The notes: generated by a model from the letters alone, not told the origin. Positions 10,501 through 16,490 are shown, numbered from the stretch's first letter. The stretch: DNA of 64,000 nt from an uncultured Bacteroidales bacterium (GCA_900316845.1 ONEG01000004.1:62001-126000), one strand, 5' to 3'. Numbers and translations are program-made.

Positions 10501-12251
10501 AGAACCCCGAAGCACGAATGATTATGTTTGCCGTCAACTGCGGTGCGCAGTCCAAGTTCACAGAGACCGGACGTAACGTAGTGCTCAGATGTCTCGAATA
10601 CCTGCTGACGGATCACACGATCAAGCCTATGGCGGACTGCTCTTTCACGTTTGACAACGGTGCCGGCAACAGCATGACTGCCGATGAGCAAGCGGCGGCC
10701 TGCGAGTTCTGTACAGGAACGAAGGGTGACCACAAATGGAGTACCGCCGCCAACTGGGGACCGGACTATGTAGTGCGCCCGGGTAAAGATACTGAGGTCA
10801 AAATTGCCGCCTCTGTAGAAGTGGATATGACTCATGCTATAGCTCGAAGCGCACGTATTGTGGAAGGTGGTCATATTACCATTCCTGCCGGTAAGGCATT
10901 GGAGATAGTCGGTACTATTCGTCGTCTGGACGGTACAGAAATCAGCCCGACGGAGGAGAACGATATCCATATCGGATCTTCTGAAACAGGCAACGGTACG
11001 CTGATCTTCAATAACAACTCCGGCGATACCAAAGCTCGCGTAGATATGTATAGCAAGGGCTTCATCGATCATACAGATCCGGAAAAGGAGCCTAATGGTG
11101 TAAAGAACTACCAGTATATCGGTACGCCGTTTGTCGAAATCAATGCGCTTTACAACTACTACGGCAGTTGGATCTATAGCTGGGGAACCAAGAAGAATGG
11201 CAACTTAGGTTGGGTGGTCGTTAAAAACGGCGGTCCGATGAGGGCTTGGACGGGATACTGCATCACGCAAGAGGCTCCGACTTATCATCAGATGAGCGGT
11301 ACGCTGACGGCTACCGGTACAGTGGATATCACTGTGCCTGCAAATGCGAACATGGTAGTAGGTAACTCCTGGACCGCGCCGATTGACATCAATGCCTTGA
11401 CAACGGATGATTTGGAAGGATTGACAGCCAACATCTACTTCTTCAATACGGGTGTGGATAAGACCGGTACCGCCGGAGCAGCAGGAAGCCGTTATGCGGG
11501 AAGTACGTATGTAACCGTACCGGTTGAGGCCGCAAGATATGAAGGTGAAGATGACCATATCAATTCGCTGCAGGGCTTCTTCGTGAAGAACCCCAACGGT
11601 AGCGCAGGTACGTTGCACCTCGATTACGAAAGGCACGTACGTAAGACGACGCGCGATAATATCCTCAGCGATGAAATGCACGCACCTGCTCGCCGTACAG
11701 CTCTCAGCAGCGACGAACCGGTGGTACTGAAGATGAAAGTCAGCGGCGAGAACTACGACGACAAGCTGTTGCTTCTCGAGCGTGAGGACTTCACCACGGG
11801 CTTTGACAACGGCTGGGACGGCGATAAATGGGACGGTAACGAGTCTGCCCTCTATATCTACACCACCGATAACAACGGTACGGAGAACAGCGTATCGGCT
11901 ATTCCGGAACTGGAAGGTACAATCATCGGCTTCCGCGCAGGCGAGGATGATGCATACACGCTGAACTTCGAATACCTCAACAGCGACGAACCGCTCTATC
12001 TGTACGACGTAGAGAACAATACTTATACCCAGATCATGACGGGTATGACCTATCGCTTCTTCACGACAGACAATGAGAAGCACGAACGCTTTATTATCAC
12101 CCGCTCTAATGGGCAGGAAGTGGCGACAGGAGTGGAGCCTGTCTCCGGTTCGCTCGACAGAAGCAAAGCGAAGAAGTTGCTCATTGAGAATAAGATGTTT
12201 ATCATGGTTAACGGCATGTTGTATGACGCAACAGGAAAGGTAGTTAAGTAA
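1506..12251 (+). CDS. Giant secreted multi-domain surface protein G1 (Ig/FN3/InlB-repeat)
   Basis: A 3581-residue exoprotein. A polar N-terminal extension of about 45 residues precedes the signal core (AMIFAVLVLSMANVGLAWA). Modules seen, in order: InlB B-type repeat about 325-405; fibronectin III about 636-731; a repeated module with GYTLP/TVTIGG/GTGYTW about 735-812 and twice in 1475-1657; Ig-like about 817-905 (QWYKGG...YYCKV); a starch-binding-like sandwich about 907-1143; divergent InlB repeat and InlB repeat about 1150-1315; further Ig/PKD-like modules; a BIG2-like module about 2449-2542; a Rossmann-like module about 2752-3035; and a C-terminal block ending LYDATGKVVK. The sandwich, Rossmann-like module and C-terminal block recur in the other two giants. 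The role is probably cell-surface adhesion or glycan binding. The start ATGAAAAACTTT is shared with G2. S1 follows 57 bases downstream. Confidence 0.85.
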   Translation: MKNFNNLITMTNVMRHNSQNAVNPDGQPTVNRQSRLMLRQGYLRNLAMIFAVLVLSMANVGLAWADTELANINFKSWTPQSISAGSTVNGCYFKSAVTISADKGASFGGNATTSSNWVAIPLSGINGSITITLTHANSNPQWKNYFKGLNAAPSSSDLSSSPSSVGDNTRPGSNTTTSSWTISTDKLYGVFYVGKGSNGLNDIYSISISTPDWTYYYRGADNSWGGTEMTKSSAGFYSYKSSTTNNHQFKIAKSTEGWDYNYSFVDAGYLGTSITTIGDYGKDNCYIWSAPASYYIIVFRPGSVMNTTANPKICASATLPAEKFTISFNNGGGSGSMSSISNVLYGSEKVTPANTFTKSGYRFTGWKANVDVKVGGATKTAGTLLDDEVTIQEIKSDITLTAQWEVDDGCNKIFAFAYSTDATNAGVTNSTSTFTGFSTGSNDCSGSITIDGKLYSVTKRGSNSTFSITFSVPANKVGTLFGLANSSGTSARTLTLSNGDGYSRTQSSSASKTSATAITYTDMPAGSYTLSADNGASVPLLCLKLCAAGECEATQPGTISKGTLSGCSLRLTAAGSPETNNTWYWQSSADGTDKTESGATKDVTTTGTYYIRSFCSTGSGCWSDARTVTVSASDLTPAAPTALAKSSVTAKGVKLTVTDPANTNNYDLYVSTSSTAPTSGSTPTYTISESKSKTITNLVAGTTYYAWARAKCGSNKSTWTALGDGGNFTTSTVTVTHTLTNVTKTSGAETAGGSNYTAEFAAVSGYSMPTPTVTIDGNTATSGTDYTWSSGTLTIPANKINGNIVITLNSAAAAPSSVAITGNWLYFAGETIELTATPTGGNGPVTYQWYKGGKENGNAIEGATTATYTKATCAFDDAGSYYCKVTCGGSQSTWGQSGDAYNVKIPRLYVKTGHNYDPAKTDFGNVDFTRATASTATASIVLGSNWDYCFNIADGCGHYYGNAGTMQYNNCGPWTTNVNNQDCGLRTTNGATYVFTINYSNWEQLTTTVTYPVANQAADKVIYFDNNDRNWSTLHYRIGRTDHTQATAMTKVHGTANLYKITTAEYNNFTGWHIANNAGWTGDNNSIYRTYTDGDEYSITYATAHEGGAVTDAAITVTPTTSRGMGGDKDLNDNCEFYNYEITTGMKTQNVSITDYSNGTITVNYTNTSGSAATLTSGSADLAHTVILTSITAVPNTGYDAGAITINGSAYSANHVVTGATTIAASFTPHVYTITYKDQGNVAFSGTHTDTPSAHPTSHTYNTATDLNSATKAGYTFDGWYTTSACTGDPVTSLGATDYTADITLYAKWTAAASLTAISADVQYNAADMANITFTGSDQHFTGLSTNHLFKVYGTLGSTDAFGKNETIGNITDDISEKSFTSAVYITAADNKTETADPTQGAIEFITPSTSGKLYLYLNGTASTLTLKKKDTSTSTSLSGAKYKAMTVDANTHYFINGAGSGNRGLYAIKYVSTYGVTITTTNVTKTDGATGAGAAIKGKSYTATFTAKTGYTLPSDVTVTIGGVEQTKGTGYTWTISAGTATLTVPADKVTGNIVVSVAGVAAVTHDVTFSLTNVAYSSGDNQGTGAATEGVEFSTIFAASSGYSLPGTITVTIGGVEQTAGTGYTWAQGSGTLTIQAAYVTDDIVVTIVGEEMEGDGCDELVHTQAATATTLSTSVGTATVSNTSSQSANSKAIKLNSSGYVELSPKTGKSFAAGDSLIVVIYNQATSAKTTGFKIGSTDYTASIAKQSNYTFRQKLVAANIVSNKVKIERNSSDGWFVSAIIKHCEDLPSCTTPTLPTLSNQTVCPGSDIAAWDATPTNIATITGASEDVAYSWKKKGNDTEIEDEATLDLGAATESMAGTYVVTVTVSKTGYISKSASAEVDLTVTPATETPSVTASRAKVYATDEVTLTATCGSTGVTWNWYLCANSDGTGAGSSLGTSATYTIASAPAAGTYYYKAVATGDGTHSCGAAEYVYTLVVSPAAGGDCFHFVSVIPESNINISSGASIVTPTHATTLEGGTMKVGSQQVVITAGYGLKMEGTKTVSITLDAALEAGNVVIVKGTSATKGYGITINGVNFYDADNKTFDVSYTVLADDGLVGQTALNVTKYSGSSYLQEIKITGCGASCTDPEVTASADNTTACVGTSVTFTATGAHAEADYQWQKLDGTWTNISGADASTYYIPSVVAGDAGKYRVIASHNCNRTSNEVTLSVPSAPNFGSTVPASVSIMQTLALSINTVEATDAVKYKWYKSADPTWDAGDTEIGTNKELIKAYDGEATGSPSYYIFCRAQNACGIATSTAIAVNVTEYVEEDCATKGNEDDAEFGFENTGCGSGNFPNTSTPCWNTNSKSKYLTYTAPDGKYFDKAKVTVAVSSDSKAAYGYSTDGSSYTYANLTGLSSALAEKTIDLPANVTHFRIGRNFDSGYGVTSGTFYLSKICFEYTDACTATTVTPSTTSKTYVMDGSSFTKPTFTVKHGGTAFDPQPTLSYSSSNEDIASVDDDGTVTFNGEAGTVTITAAYAGNATYCASEGSYTITVTCPGGAPKVVADGSVDMSGCNSSVTLHAKKQDGTAFDDGTYQWFRNGEEIDGETSSSYTATQAGTYTVARTNTSDCTTPSTNSAIVTSETTEPEVERLVPFQYYHVNKTYSDQMKMRHLFAVKNSGTLDGKHFKMYVSRNGGAATDVTSSDALVVWPNRDGHVDTVMVNLNKLSDKYSENDELVFTCKAIDCESHVSETYKSTIQMHVIGATPTLALICSGSNKASGTRKTSELTVGGDFLTGYNVADLCQQTGNTSFDANTEWGLYTRLKENYIVTPVNGYAVFNKLNYEPFDILLLTDYPKASKSDAAAAVLDDMADLCDYRPMLSFKAHMVAKTPSKWAAKGFTTSPVVPKNTRTRLNIVCYAHPMFADMKTAATHIQNDYDDPSQIVYTMLTGAGYEGSKGLQGFELEAAENFVTIGLVHYNATPEDATPSAGLVTWTPGSGDRMLVTAVERQKNPEARMIMFAVNCGAQSKFTETGRNVVLRCLEYLLTDHTIKPMADCSFTFDNGAGNSMTADEQAAACEFCTGTKGDHKWSTAANWGPDYVVRPGKDTEVKIAASVEVDMTHAIARSARIVEGGHITIPAGKALEIVGTIRRLDGTEISPTEENDIHIGSSETGNGTLIFNNNSGDTKARVDMYSKGFIDHTDPEKEPNGVKNYQYIGTPFVEINALYNYYGSWIYSWGTKKNGNLGWVVVKNGGPMRAWTGYCITQEAPTYHQMSGTLTATGTVDITVPANANMVVGNSWTAPIDINALTTDDLEGLTANIYFFNTGVDKTGTAGAAGSRYAGSTYVTVPVEAARYEGEDDHINSLQGFFVKNPNGSAGTLHLDYERHVRKTTRDNILSDEMHAPARRTALSSDEPVVLKMKVSGENYDDKLLLLEREDFTTGFDNGWDGDKWDGNESALYIYTTDNNGTENSVSAIPELEGTIIGFRAGEDDAYTLNFEYLNSDEPLYLYDVENNTYTQIMTGMTYRFFTTDNEKHERFIITRSNGQEVATGVEPVSGSLDRSKAKKLLIENKMFIMVNGMLYDATGKVVK
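1576..1608 (+). repeat. Three tandem 11-base repeats in G1 N-terminal coding region
   Basis: The unit CCGACGGTCAA occurs twice, then CCGACAGTCAA. It encodes part of the extension before the signal peptide. As 11 is not divisible by 3, gain or loss of one unit would shift the frame. The in-frame ATG at 1614 could still start a normal signal peptide. Confidence 0.85.
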
Positions 12252-12308
12252 TGGTTGACTGAATTAATGAATGAATTAATGAGTGAAAGAATTAAAGAGG
12301 AAAGAATT

Positions 12309-12776
12309 ATGAAAAGCATTATGAAAACTATCATGCGTAATACAAAATTAGTGATGATCCTGGCTTTCCTGCCGGCGCTGCTTAGCGCCGCGCAGGCGCA
12401 AGCCGTGGATTATAAGAGTACGTACAAAGGAGTCAGATATGAGCAACCGCGTCAATACTTGGAGTATAAAGTAGCCACGACGGCTACTGCTCCGATGGCG
12501 GGTTTCCAGTCCACGAGTGCTTATTCCGGCCAGTTCAGCAACGGACAGCAGTCTATGCTGAATAGTGATGGTTCGGTCAATGGAGATGCCTATATTGGTT
12601 CGCTTCCCGGTCGCTCGATTCGCAAGACCGAATCCACTAACCCCGGTACGCCGACTGATGAAGATGAGGAAGAAGGAGAACAACAACCTCTGGGCGACGG
12701 ACTCATAGCATTGATGCTTTGCGCATGCGCGTACCTTATTGTACGCGCTACGCGTAAAGAAGAGAAAATAGGATAA
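12309..12776 (+). CDS. Small secreted protein S1 with PLGD-TM-basic C-terminal tail
   Basis: A 155-residue protein; the start at 12309 has the purine-rich AGAGGAAAG just upstream. The signal peptide spans about residues 1-30 (core LVMILAFLPALLSAAQAQA). The middle is short and low in complexity, with FQSTSAYS and MLNSDGSVN. The C-terminus has an acidic stretch (EDEEEGEQQ), then PLGD, a hydrophobic segment (GLIALMLCACAYLIV) and basic RATRKEEK. This motif-membrane-basic layout resembles sortase and exosortase recognition tails. The match to any named family (PID-CTERM of Bacteroidota is the closest I recall) is not established. It is paired with G1, as S2 and S3 are with their giants, so it may anchor, process or escort the giant. 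That is inference. Confidence 0.8.
   Translation: MKSIMKTIMRNTKLVMILAFLPALLSAAQAQAVDYKSTYKGVRYEQPRQYLEYKVATTATAPMAGFQSTSAYSGQFSNGQQSMLNSDGSVNGDAYIGSLPGRSIRKTESTNPGTPTDEDEEEGEQQPLGDGLIALMLCACAYLIVRATRKEEKIG
12727..12748. repeat. GCGCGTAC...GTACGCGC palindrome inside S1
   Basis: Perfect 8-base arms with a six-base loop, in the codons for the membrane segment of S1. It has the same core as the palindromes upstream of G1 and G2, and as one at the equivalent place in S2 (31917-31947, 15-base loop). Confidence 0.6.
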
Positions 12777-12792
12777 CACACAAAAATCAATA

Positions 12793-14259
12793 ATGAAAAA
12801 GAATTTATTCCTCGCAGGCCTTTTGGTATTAGTCGCCTGCGTTCCGTCGGAAGCGGAAGCTGTCACTTTTGACCCGACCGTAAGGTACTCGAAGGAAGTG
12901 ATCAACGCCCGTATGACGAGTTGGAAAAACAAAGACAGCCGTGTCGGCTTCCCCAATGCCAACAGCACCAATGGAAGCACTGCTCCCGGAACAGCCGCTT
13001 CATGGGACTATGTACCCGGCGTGGTAGCCAAAGGTATTTTGGACTGCTGGGAGTTCTATCAGGATTCTGCTTGGGCGGATGCCTGGTATCAAGGATTGAG
13101 TTCATGGGCATTGAGCAAAACGGCAAAGAACACCGGCGGTAGTCTGGATGATTTGAACTGCACTAAAGTCTATTTCGGTGTCTATGACGGCTGCAAGTCC
13201 GGAGGCAAGTTCGAGAAAAGCGCCAATGCCGCTTATTGCATGACGCAGATGGGACGAGGAGCAGATGGATTAGAGGCGCATAAAGCCAGTTACAGCATCT
13301 CCGGTACAAGCAGTAGCGCAGACGGCGGATGGTATCACAAGTCGGACTACGGCAACCAGATGTGGTGTGACGGTGCCTACATGGGACCGGCTCTGCTCGC
13401 GCAGTTGCTGGCATATGGCGTTGAGACCACGCTCACGTGGACGGACGTGATGACCCAGTTTACCGCCTCATGGAATGGCCTATGGGATGAAGACACGGAC
13501 TTGCTGTGGCATTGTTTCTCTACCGACAAGAGTACAGGAGGTGCCAGTGGATGGGTGTATGCAGATGGTCAGCCGAAGATAGGCGGTGGCTACCACTCGG
13601 CGGAGTACTGGGGACGTGCCAACGGATGGTATATCATGGCGTTGGTGGATGTGCTGGAAGCCATGGATAAAGCCGGAAAGACCGGCGATGCGGATTACCT
13701 TATTATAAAAGGCTATTTGGAGAAACTGGCAGCGGGGTTGGTGGCACGCCAAGACCCTACAACAGGCTGTTACTACCAGCTCTTGAAATACAGAACCGAG
13801 AAATGTTCGACGCAGGGAGTGGACGCTACCGGTTCAAGCACCTATAAGAACGTCTCTTCCGGCGGTACGCAATGCAACTATCTGGAGTCTTCCGGCTCAT
13901 GCCTAATCACCGGCGCGCTCCAGAAAGCCTTACGGTTGGGTTACTTGTCGGGTTCTTCCTATGTGAATGCCGCCAAGACAGGCTATGAGGGGATAATAAC
14001 TCAGTTCCTTTCCGGCTCAGCAGGCAATTATCAGTTGACCTCTTCCTGTCAGTCGGCAGGCTTAGGTAGCGACCGTAATGGTTCTGCCGCGTATTACCTG
14101 ATAGGAAAGGATGTGCCTATTCAGAACGATTCTGAAGGCAAAGTGCTTGGCGCTTTCCTGATGGCAGCCGTGGAATACGAACGGGCATATCCGCCGGCGG
14201 CGGCAGCAGAAGATACAGGCGGCGAGTGCCGTTGCCTGCGTGTAACCATCACCGAGTAA
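12793..14259 (+). CDS. GH88/GH105-type unsaturated uronyl hydrolase, secreted
   Basis: A 488-residue protein with the alpha/alpha-barrel features of the GH88/GH105 group. It has MWCDGAYMGPALLAQ, whose Asp (residue 193) sits where the catalytic Asp of YteR-type enzymes lies. It also has YWGRANGWY and the terminal GAFLMAAVEYER. These enzymes hydrate and remove the unsaturated uronic acid left at oligosaccharide ends by polysaccharide lyases. The N-terminus is a signal peptide with a possible lipobox (LVAC, Cys16) or cleavage after AEA. The exact sugar (rhamnogalacturonan, ulvan or other) cannot be told. It lies 16 bases after S1, so G1-S1-GH105 look like one operon, ending at the hairpin at 14301. 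A paralogue is at 32905. Confidence 0.88.
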   Translation: MKKNLFLAGLLVLVACVPSEAEAVTFDPTVRYSKEVINARMTSWKNKDSRVGFPNANSTNGSTAPGTAASWDYVPGVVAKGILDCWEFYQDSAWADAWYQGLSSWALSKTAKNTGGSLDDLNCTKVYFGVYDGCKSGGKFEKSANAAYCMTQMGRGADGLEAHKASYSISGTSSSADGGWYHKSDYGNQMWCDGAYMGPALLAQLLAYGVETTLTWTDVMTQFTASWNGLWDEDTDLLWHCFSTDKSTGGASGWVYADGQPKIGGGYHSAEYWGRANGWYIMALVDVLEAMDKAGKTGDADYLIIKGYLEKLAAGLVARQDPTTGCYYQLLKYRTEKCSTQGVDATGSSTYKNVSSGGTQCNYLESSGSCLITGALQKALRLGYLSGSSYVNAAKTGYEGIITQFLSGSAGNYQLTSSCQSAGLGSDRNGSAAYYLIGKDVPIQNDSEGKVLGAFLMAAVEYERAYPPAAAAEDTGGECRCLRVTITE

Positions 14260-14300
14260 GACCTTTCCGCTCGCGCAAAGAGGCGTGACCCCAAGGTTAA

Positions 14301-14334
14301 AAAGTGCAGATTTGATCCACAATCTGCACTTTTT
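14301..14334 (+). terminator. Intrinsic terminator after the GH105 gene
   Basis: 12-base perfect stem (AAAGTGCAGATT / AATCTGCACTTT), 8-base loop, then T residues. Nearly the same hairpin recurs at 15029 and 32061. Confidence 0.85.
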
Positions 14335-14335
14335 A

Positions 14336-14367
14336 TTTGCATAATTCAAAAAAAAGTCGTACCTTTG
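14336..14367 (+). promoter_or_regulatory. Bacteroidota promoter of the PIN toxin-antitoxin pair
   Basis: TTTG at 14336-14339, 20-base spacer, TACCTTTG at 14360-14367. The start codon of the first gene is 29 bases on. Confidence 0.85.
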
Positions 14368-14395
14368 CAGCGAAAAACGCAAAACCAATAGAATT

Positions 14396-14593
14396 ATGGA
14401 AGATGTTGTATTAAAAATGCCTGCAACAGACGTAGCCCTGATAATGCAGTTTGCGAGCCGCATGGGATGGATAATTGAGAGCCATCGTAATCCTGTTGCC
14501 CGCTTTATACAAGCATGCTCCAGCAACAATACAGACGTGTTGACGGACGAGGAAATCCAAGCAGAAGTAGATGCTGTTCGGTACAATAAGTAA
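14396..14593 (+). CDS. Putative antitoxin partner of PIN toxin
   Basis: A 65-residue protein directly behind a promoter and one base before the PIN toxin start, the usual antitoxin-first order. The sequence is unfamiliar. It has a hydrophobic N-terminal half (VALIMQFASRMGW) and an acidic C-terminal part (LTDEEIQAEVDAVRYNK), typical of a toxin-binding tail. The antitoxin role rests on size and context. Confidence 0.65.
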   Translation: MEDVVLKMPATDVALIMQFASRMGWIIESHRNPVARFIQACSSNNTDVLTDEEIQAEVDAVRYNK

Positions 14594-14594
14594 G

Positions 14595-14999
14595 ATGAAC
14601 ATCATATTAGACACGAATATTTGGATTTCTTTCCTGTTTGGAAAACAGCTGCAGAGTGTTGCATCCGTATTTGACAATGCGGATATTAGTGTTTATGTGT
14701 CCCGGGAACAAGTGGCGGAAATTCAATCCGTGTTGTCTCGTCCGAAGATCAGAGAACATATATCTCAAGAAAAGATAGAGGCGATGTGGGAGTTGATACG
14801 TTCGCGATGTCTTCCGATAGAAAACTACCCAGAGGTTAAATCTTCCATCCGCGATAATAAGGATGTCTATCTATTGGCAATGGCGGAGGCCATACCGGCT
14901 AACGTGATTGTAACCGGCGACAAGGATCTACTGGTTCTCAAACAACACCATGACACAGCCATCATGACTTATCAAGAGTTTTTGATACTTATTGGTTAA
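14595..14999 (+). CDS. PIN-domain toxin ribonuclease (VapC-like, COG1569 type)
   Basis: 134 residues from ATG 14595; an upstream in-frame ATG overlaps the antitoxin and is less likely. It begins with the PIN signature MNIILDTNIWISFLFG, carrying the first metal-binding Asp. The other acidic residues are in the middle and in RDNKDVYLLAMAEA and VTGDKDLL. PIN toxins are Mg-dependent endoribonucleases that cut RNA when not held by their antitoxin. The pair is bounded by a promoter at 14336 and a terminator at 15029, so it is a self-contained cassette. Confidence 0.9.
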   Translation: MNIILDTNIWISFLFGKQLQSVASVFDNADISVYVSREQVAEIQSVLSRPKIREHISQEKIEAMWELIRSRCLPIENYPEVKSSIRDNKDVYLLAMAEAIPANVIVTGDKDLLVLKQHHDTAIMTYQEFLILIG

Positions 15000-15028
15000 C
15001 CCGACATCTTTCTAAAAATTAGTATATA

Positions 15029-15064
15029 AAAGTGCAGGTTTGATTCATAATCTGCACTTTTTTT
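15029..15064 (+). terminator. Intrinsic terminator after PIN toxin
   Basis: 12-base stem with one G-U pair, AAAGTGCAGGTT / AATCTGCACTTT, 8-base loop, then seven T. It is a near copy of the hairpins at 14301 and 32061. Confidence 0.85.
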
Positions 15065-15127
15065 ATGCAACAAAATGACGGAAAGAGTGTAAATTTCAAC
15101 AAATCGGTTCTTTTTCTGCCGAAAAAC

Positions 15128-15158
15128 TTGCGTGGGTGAGAAAAAAGTAGTACCTTTG
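15128..15158 (+). promoter_or_regulatory. Promoter with no gene directly downstream
   Basis: TTG at 15128-15130, 20-base spacer, TACCTTTG at 15151-15158. No convincing reading frame follows for nearly 600 bases, so it may drive a non-coding transcript. Confidence 0.7.
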
Positions 15159-15606
15159 CCACGCATTTTATAAAAATGCCGTTTGGGACTCCCAAAAATT
15201 TCGCAAATTTTACTTATAAGTCTCAGTCCAAACGCACCAGAAATTCCCTCGGCTTTTTAGCCGCACCGGGTGTTTTTGGTGTATTTGGTCTTTGACTATT
15301 GGTGATTACCGCTTTCCTTGTTTTTTATAGGGAAAGTATAGATGGGTGCATGAAAAACACATTTCCCCGTCTGTATTTCGGTTGTTTGCAAGGGAGTGCC
15401 GGTCTAAAACATATTCACTTATATTTATCATCGCTCTCCGGCAATCCGCATTCTCCTCTTCCGGAGGCGAACAACCGAAATACAGACGCACGCGGATAGT
15501 CCTTTTCCCCATCTTGTTTTTTTGTTGCCTCCTCGCAACAACCGGTTCACCGCACGGTGTGTTGATGCAGCGTAAAAAATATAGCAATGACATAAAATAC
15601 TTAAGT
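15159..15606 (+). other. Gene-free structured region, possible non-coding transcript
   Basis: I see no credible protein gene. The region begins after a well-formed promoter and holds several potential RNA structures: a GCATTTT/AAAATGC hairpin near 15163; GTTTGG...CCAAAC arms around 15183-15233; CGGC-TTTTTA-GCCG near 15253; and the long inverted repeat at 15368-15488. CAGCGTAAAAAATATAG at 15568 is shared with 55097, upstream of the structured RNA there. Confidence 0.45.
15368..15488. repeat. Long inverted repeat, 22-base arms
   Basis: The arm at 15368-15389 pairs with 15467-15488 with one mismatch (core TATTTCGGTTGTT / AACAACCGAAATA). The loop is about 77 bases and holds smaller complementary pieces (GTGCCGG / CCGGCA). 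It could be an RNA hairpin, a recombination site or a small non-autonomous element. Confidence 0.75.
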
Positions 15607-15656
15607 ACAGCCCTTGTCTCAGGGCTCAAAAACGGAGGCAAAAGATCTTTGACATA
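15607..15656 (+). repeat. 50-base dispersed repeat, copy A
   Basis: It differs from the copy at 16361-16410 at two positions. It starts with a hairpin AGCCCT-TGTCTC-AGGGCT and ends GATCTTTGACATA. Both copies lie shortly upstream of a toxin-antitoxin promoter. Confidence 0.85.
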
Positions 15657-15686
15657 TTGAAAAAGACTAAAAAATGTAGAAAAGTC

Positions 15687-15717
15687 TTGCATATATCGAA
15701 AAAAAGCAGTACCTTTG
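15687..15717 (+). promoter_or_regulatory. Promoter of the YafQ-type pair, with possible operator
   Basis: TTG at 15687-15689, 20-base spacer, TACCTTTG at 15710-15717. An inverted repeat AAGACT...AGTCTT (15663-15688) overlaps the -33 element and could be the autoregulatory site of the antitoxin. Confidence 0.8.
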
Positions 15718-15746
15718 CAGCGTCAAAGGTAACGAAAGGAAGATAT

Positions 15747-15956
15747 ATGGCAACTTATGCATTAACAATCAATGAGCGTAGTGCTAGCGGGAAAGCGCTT
15801 TTAGAGTACTTGGAGGCACTAAAACTGGATTTGCAACTCTTGCCGAAAGTTCGTATGCGCAAAAGCAGTTACGAGCGTTCGATGGACGACATTAAGCATG
15901 GCCGCATAGAGAAGTTCGCTTCTGCGGATGAGATGTGCAAATCATTAGGCATTTAG
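15747..15956 (+). CDS. RelB/DinJ-like antitoxin
   Basis: 69 residues from ATG 15747, which has AAAGGAAGA just upstream. A longer in-frame start overlaps the promoter and is rejected. The N-terminus (ATYALTINERSASGKALLEYL) looks like a short DNA-binding region, and the acidic, alanine-rich C-terminus (KFASADEMCKSLGI) like a toxin-binding tail. It ends four bases before the YafQ start. Such antitoxins bind and block the toxin and repress the shared promoter. Confidence 0.8.
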   Translation: MATYALTINERSASGKALLEYLEALKLDLQLLPKVRMRKSSYERSMDDIKHGRIEKFASADEMCKSLGI

Positions 15957-15960
15957 TATC

Positions 15961-16233
15961 ATGTATAGCGTCCAATTGACTAAAGCGTTCCGTAAAGACG
16001 TGGAGCGCTGTAAAAAACGCGGCTATGACATGCAATTGCTAAGCAAGGCTATTCACCTGTTAGAAGAGAATGGATGCTTGCCTGCTGTATATAAGCCGCA
16101 TAAGTTATCCGGAGACTATGAAGGATCATGGGAAGCGCATATTAAGGGTAATTGGTTGCTGTTATGGCAACAAAATGACACGGAGTTAATACTTCTTTTT
16201 ACGGGCACAGGAACACACTCCGATCTGTTCTAA
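15961..16233 (+). CDS. yafQ: YafQ-family mRNA interferase toxin
   Basis: 90 residues, the usual YafQ length. It has the RelE-fold signatures of this family: KAFRKDVERCKKRG at the start, KPHKLSGDYEGSWEAHI in the middle with the conserved His and Asp, and the ending TGTHSDLF with the C-terminal His (residue 86). YafQ toxins cut mRNA on the ribosome. The pair forms a cassette with its own promoter and terminator. Confidence 0.92.
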   Translation: MYSVQLTKAFRKDVERCKKRGYDMQLLSKAIHLLEENGCLPAVYKPHKLSGDYEGSWEAHIKGNWLLLWQQNDTELILLFTGTGTHSDLF

Positions 16234-16259
16234 TTTTCCTGCAATTATATATTTTTTAG

Positions 16260-16296
16260 TCTGACATGAAACGAAAGTTTTGTGTCAGATTTTTTA
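16260..16296 (+). terminator. Intrinsic terminator after YafQ toxin
   Basis: 13-base stem with two G-U pairs (TCTGACATGAAAC / GTTTTGTGTCAGA), GAAA tetraloop, then a T run. Confidence 0.88.
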
Positions 16297-16360
16297 TATA
16301 GTCTTTTTCAATACGACCCAGAATTAATACACAATAGAATAACATAAAAGCATAAATAAA

Positions 16361-16410
16361 ACAGCCCTTGTCTCAGGGCTCAAAAACCGAGGCAAACGAT
16401 CTTTGACATA
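16361..16410 (+). repeat. 50-base dispersed repeat, copy B
   Basis: Second copy of the element at 15607-15656, with two substitutions. It stands before the broken RelE-type pair. Confidence 0.85.
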
Positions 16411-16458
16411 ATGTAGAGTATAAAAAAAACAGCAATTTTGTATTTTATTGCTCAAAAA

Positions 16459-16490
16459 TTTGGTAGTTTCAAAAAAAAGCAGTACCTTTG
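16459..16490 (+). promoter_or_regulatory. Promoter of the broken toxin-antitoxin locus
   Basis: TTTG at 16459-16462, 20-base spacer, TACCTTTG at 16483-16490. It appears intact although the genes behind it are not. Confidence 0.82.

Noticed and set aside
8721..11072. 783-codon open frame on the minus strand inside G1
   Set aside because: It lies wholly within the giant gene, has an Arg/Cys/His-biased composition and no recognisable domain. It is an antisense shadow of repetitive, stop-poor sequence.
15368..15488. Integron attC-like recombination site
   Set aside because: The hairpin is long enough, but I cannot find the R/L core sites (GTTRRRY and complement) in place, and no integrase is present.
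15299..15692. Overlapping short open frames on both strands in the gap before the YafQ pair
   Set aside because: They cross inverted repeats, the 50-base repeat and a promoter, and their products show no coding character.
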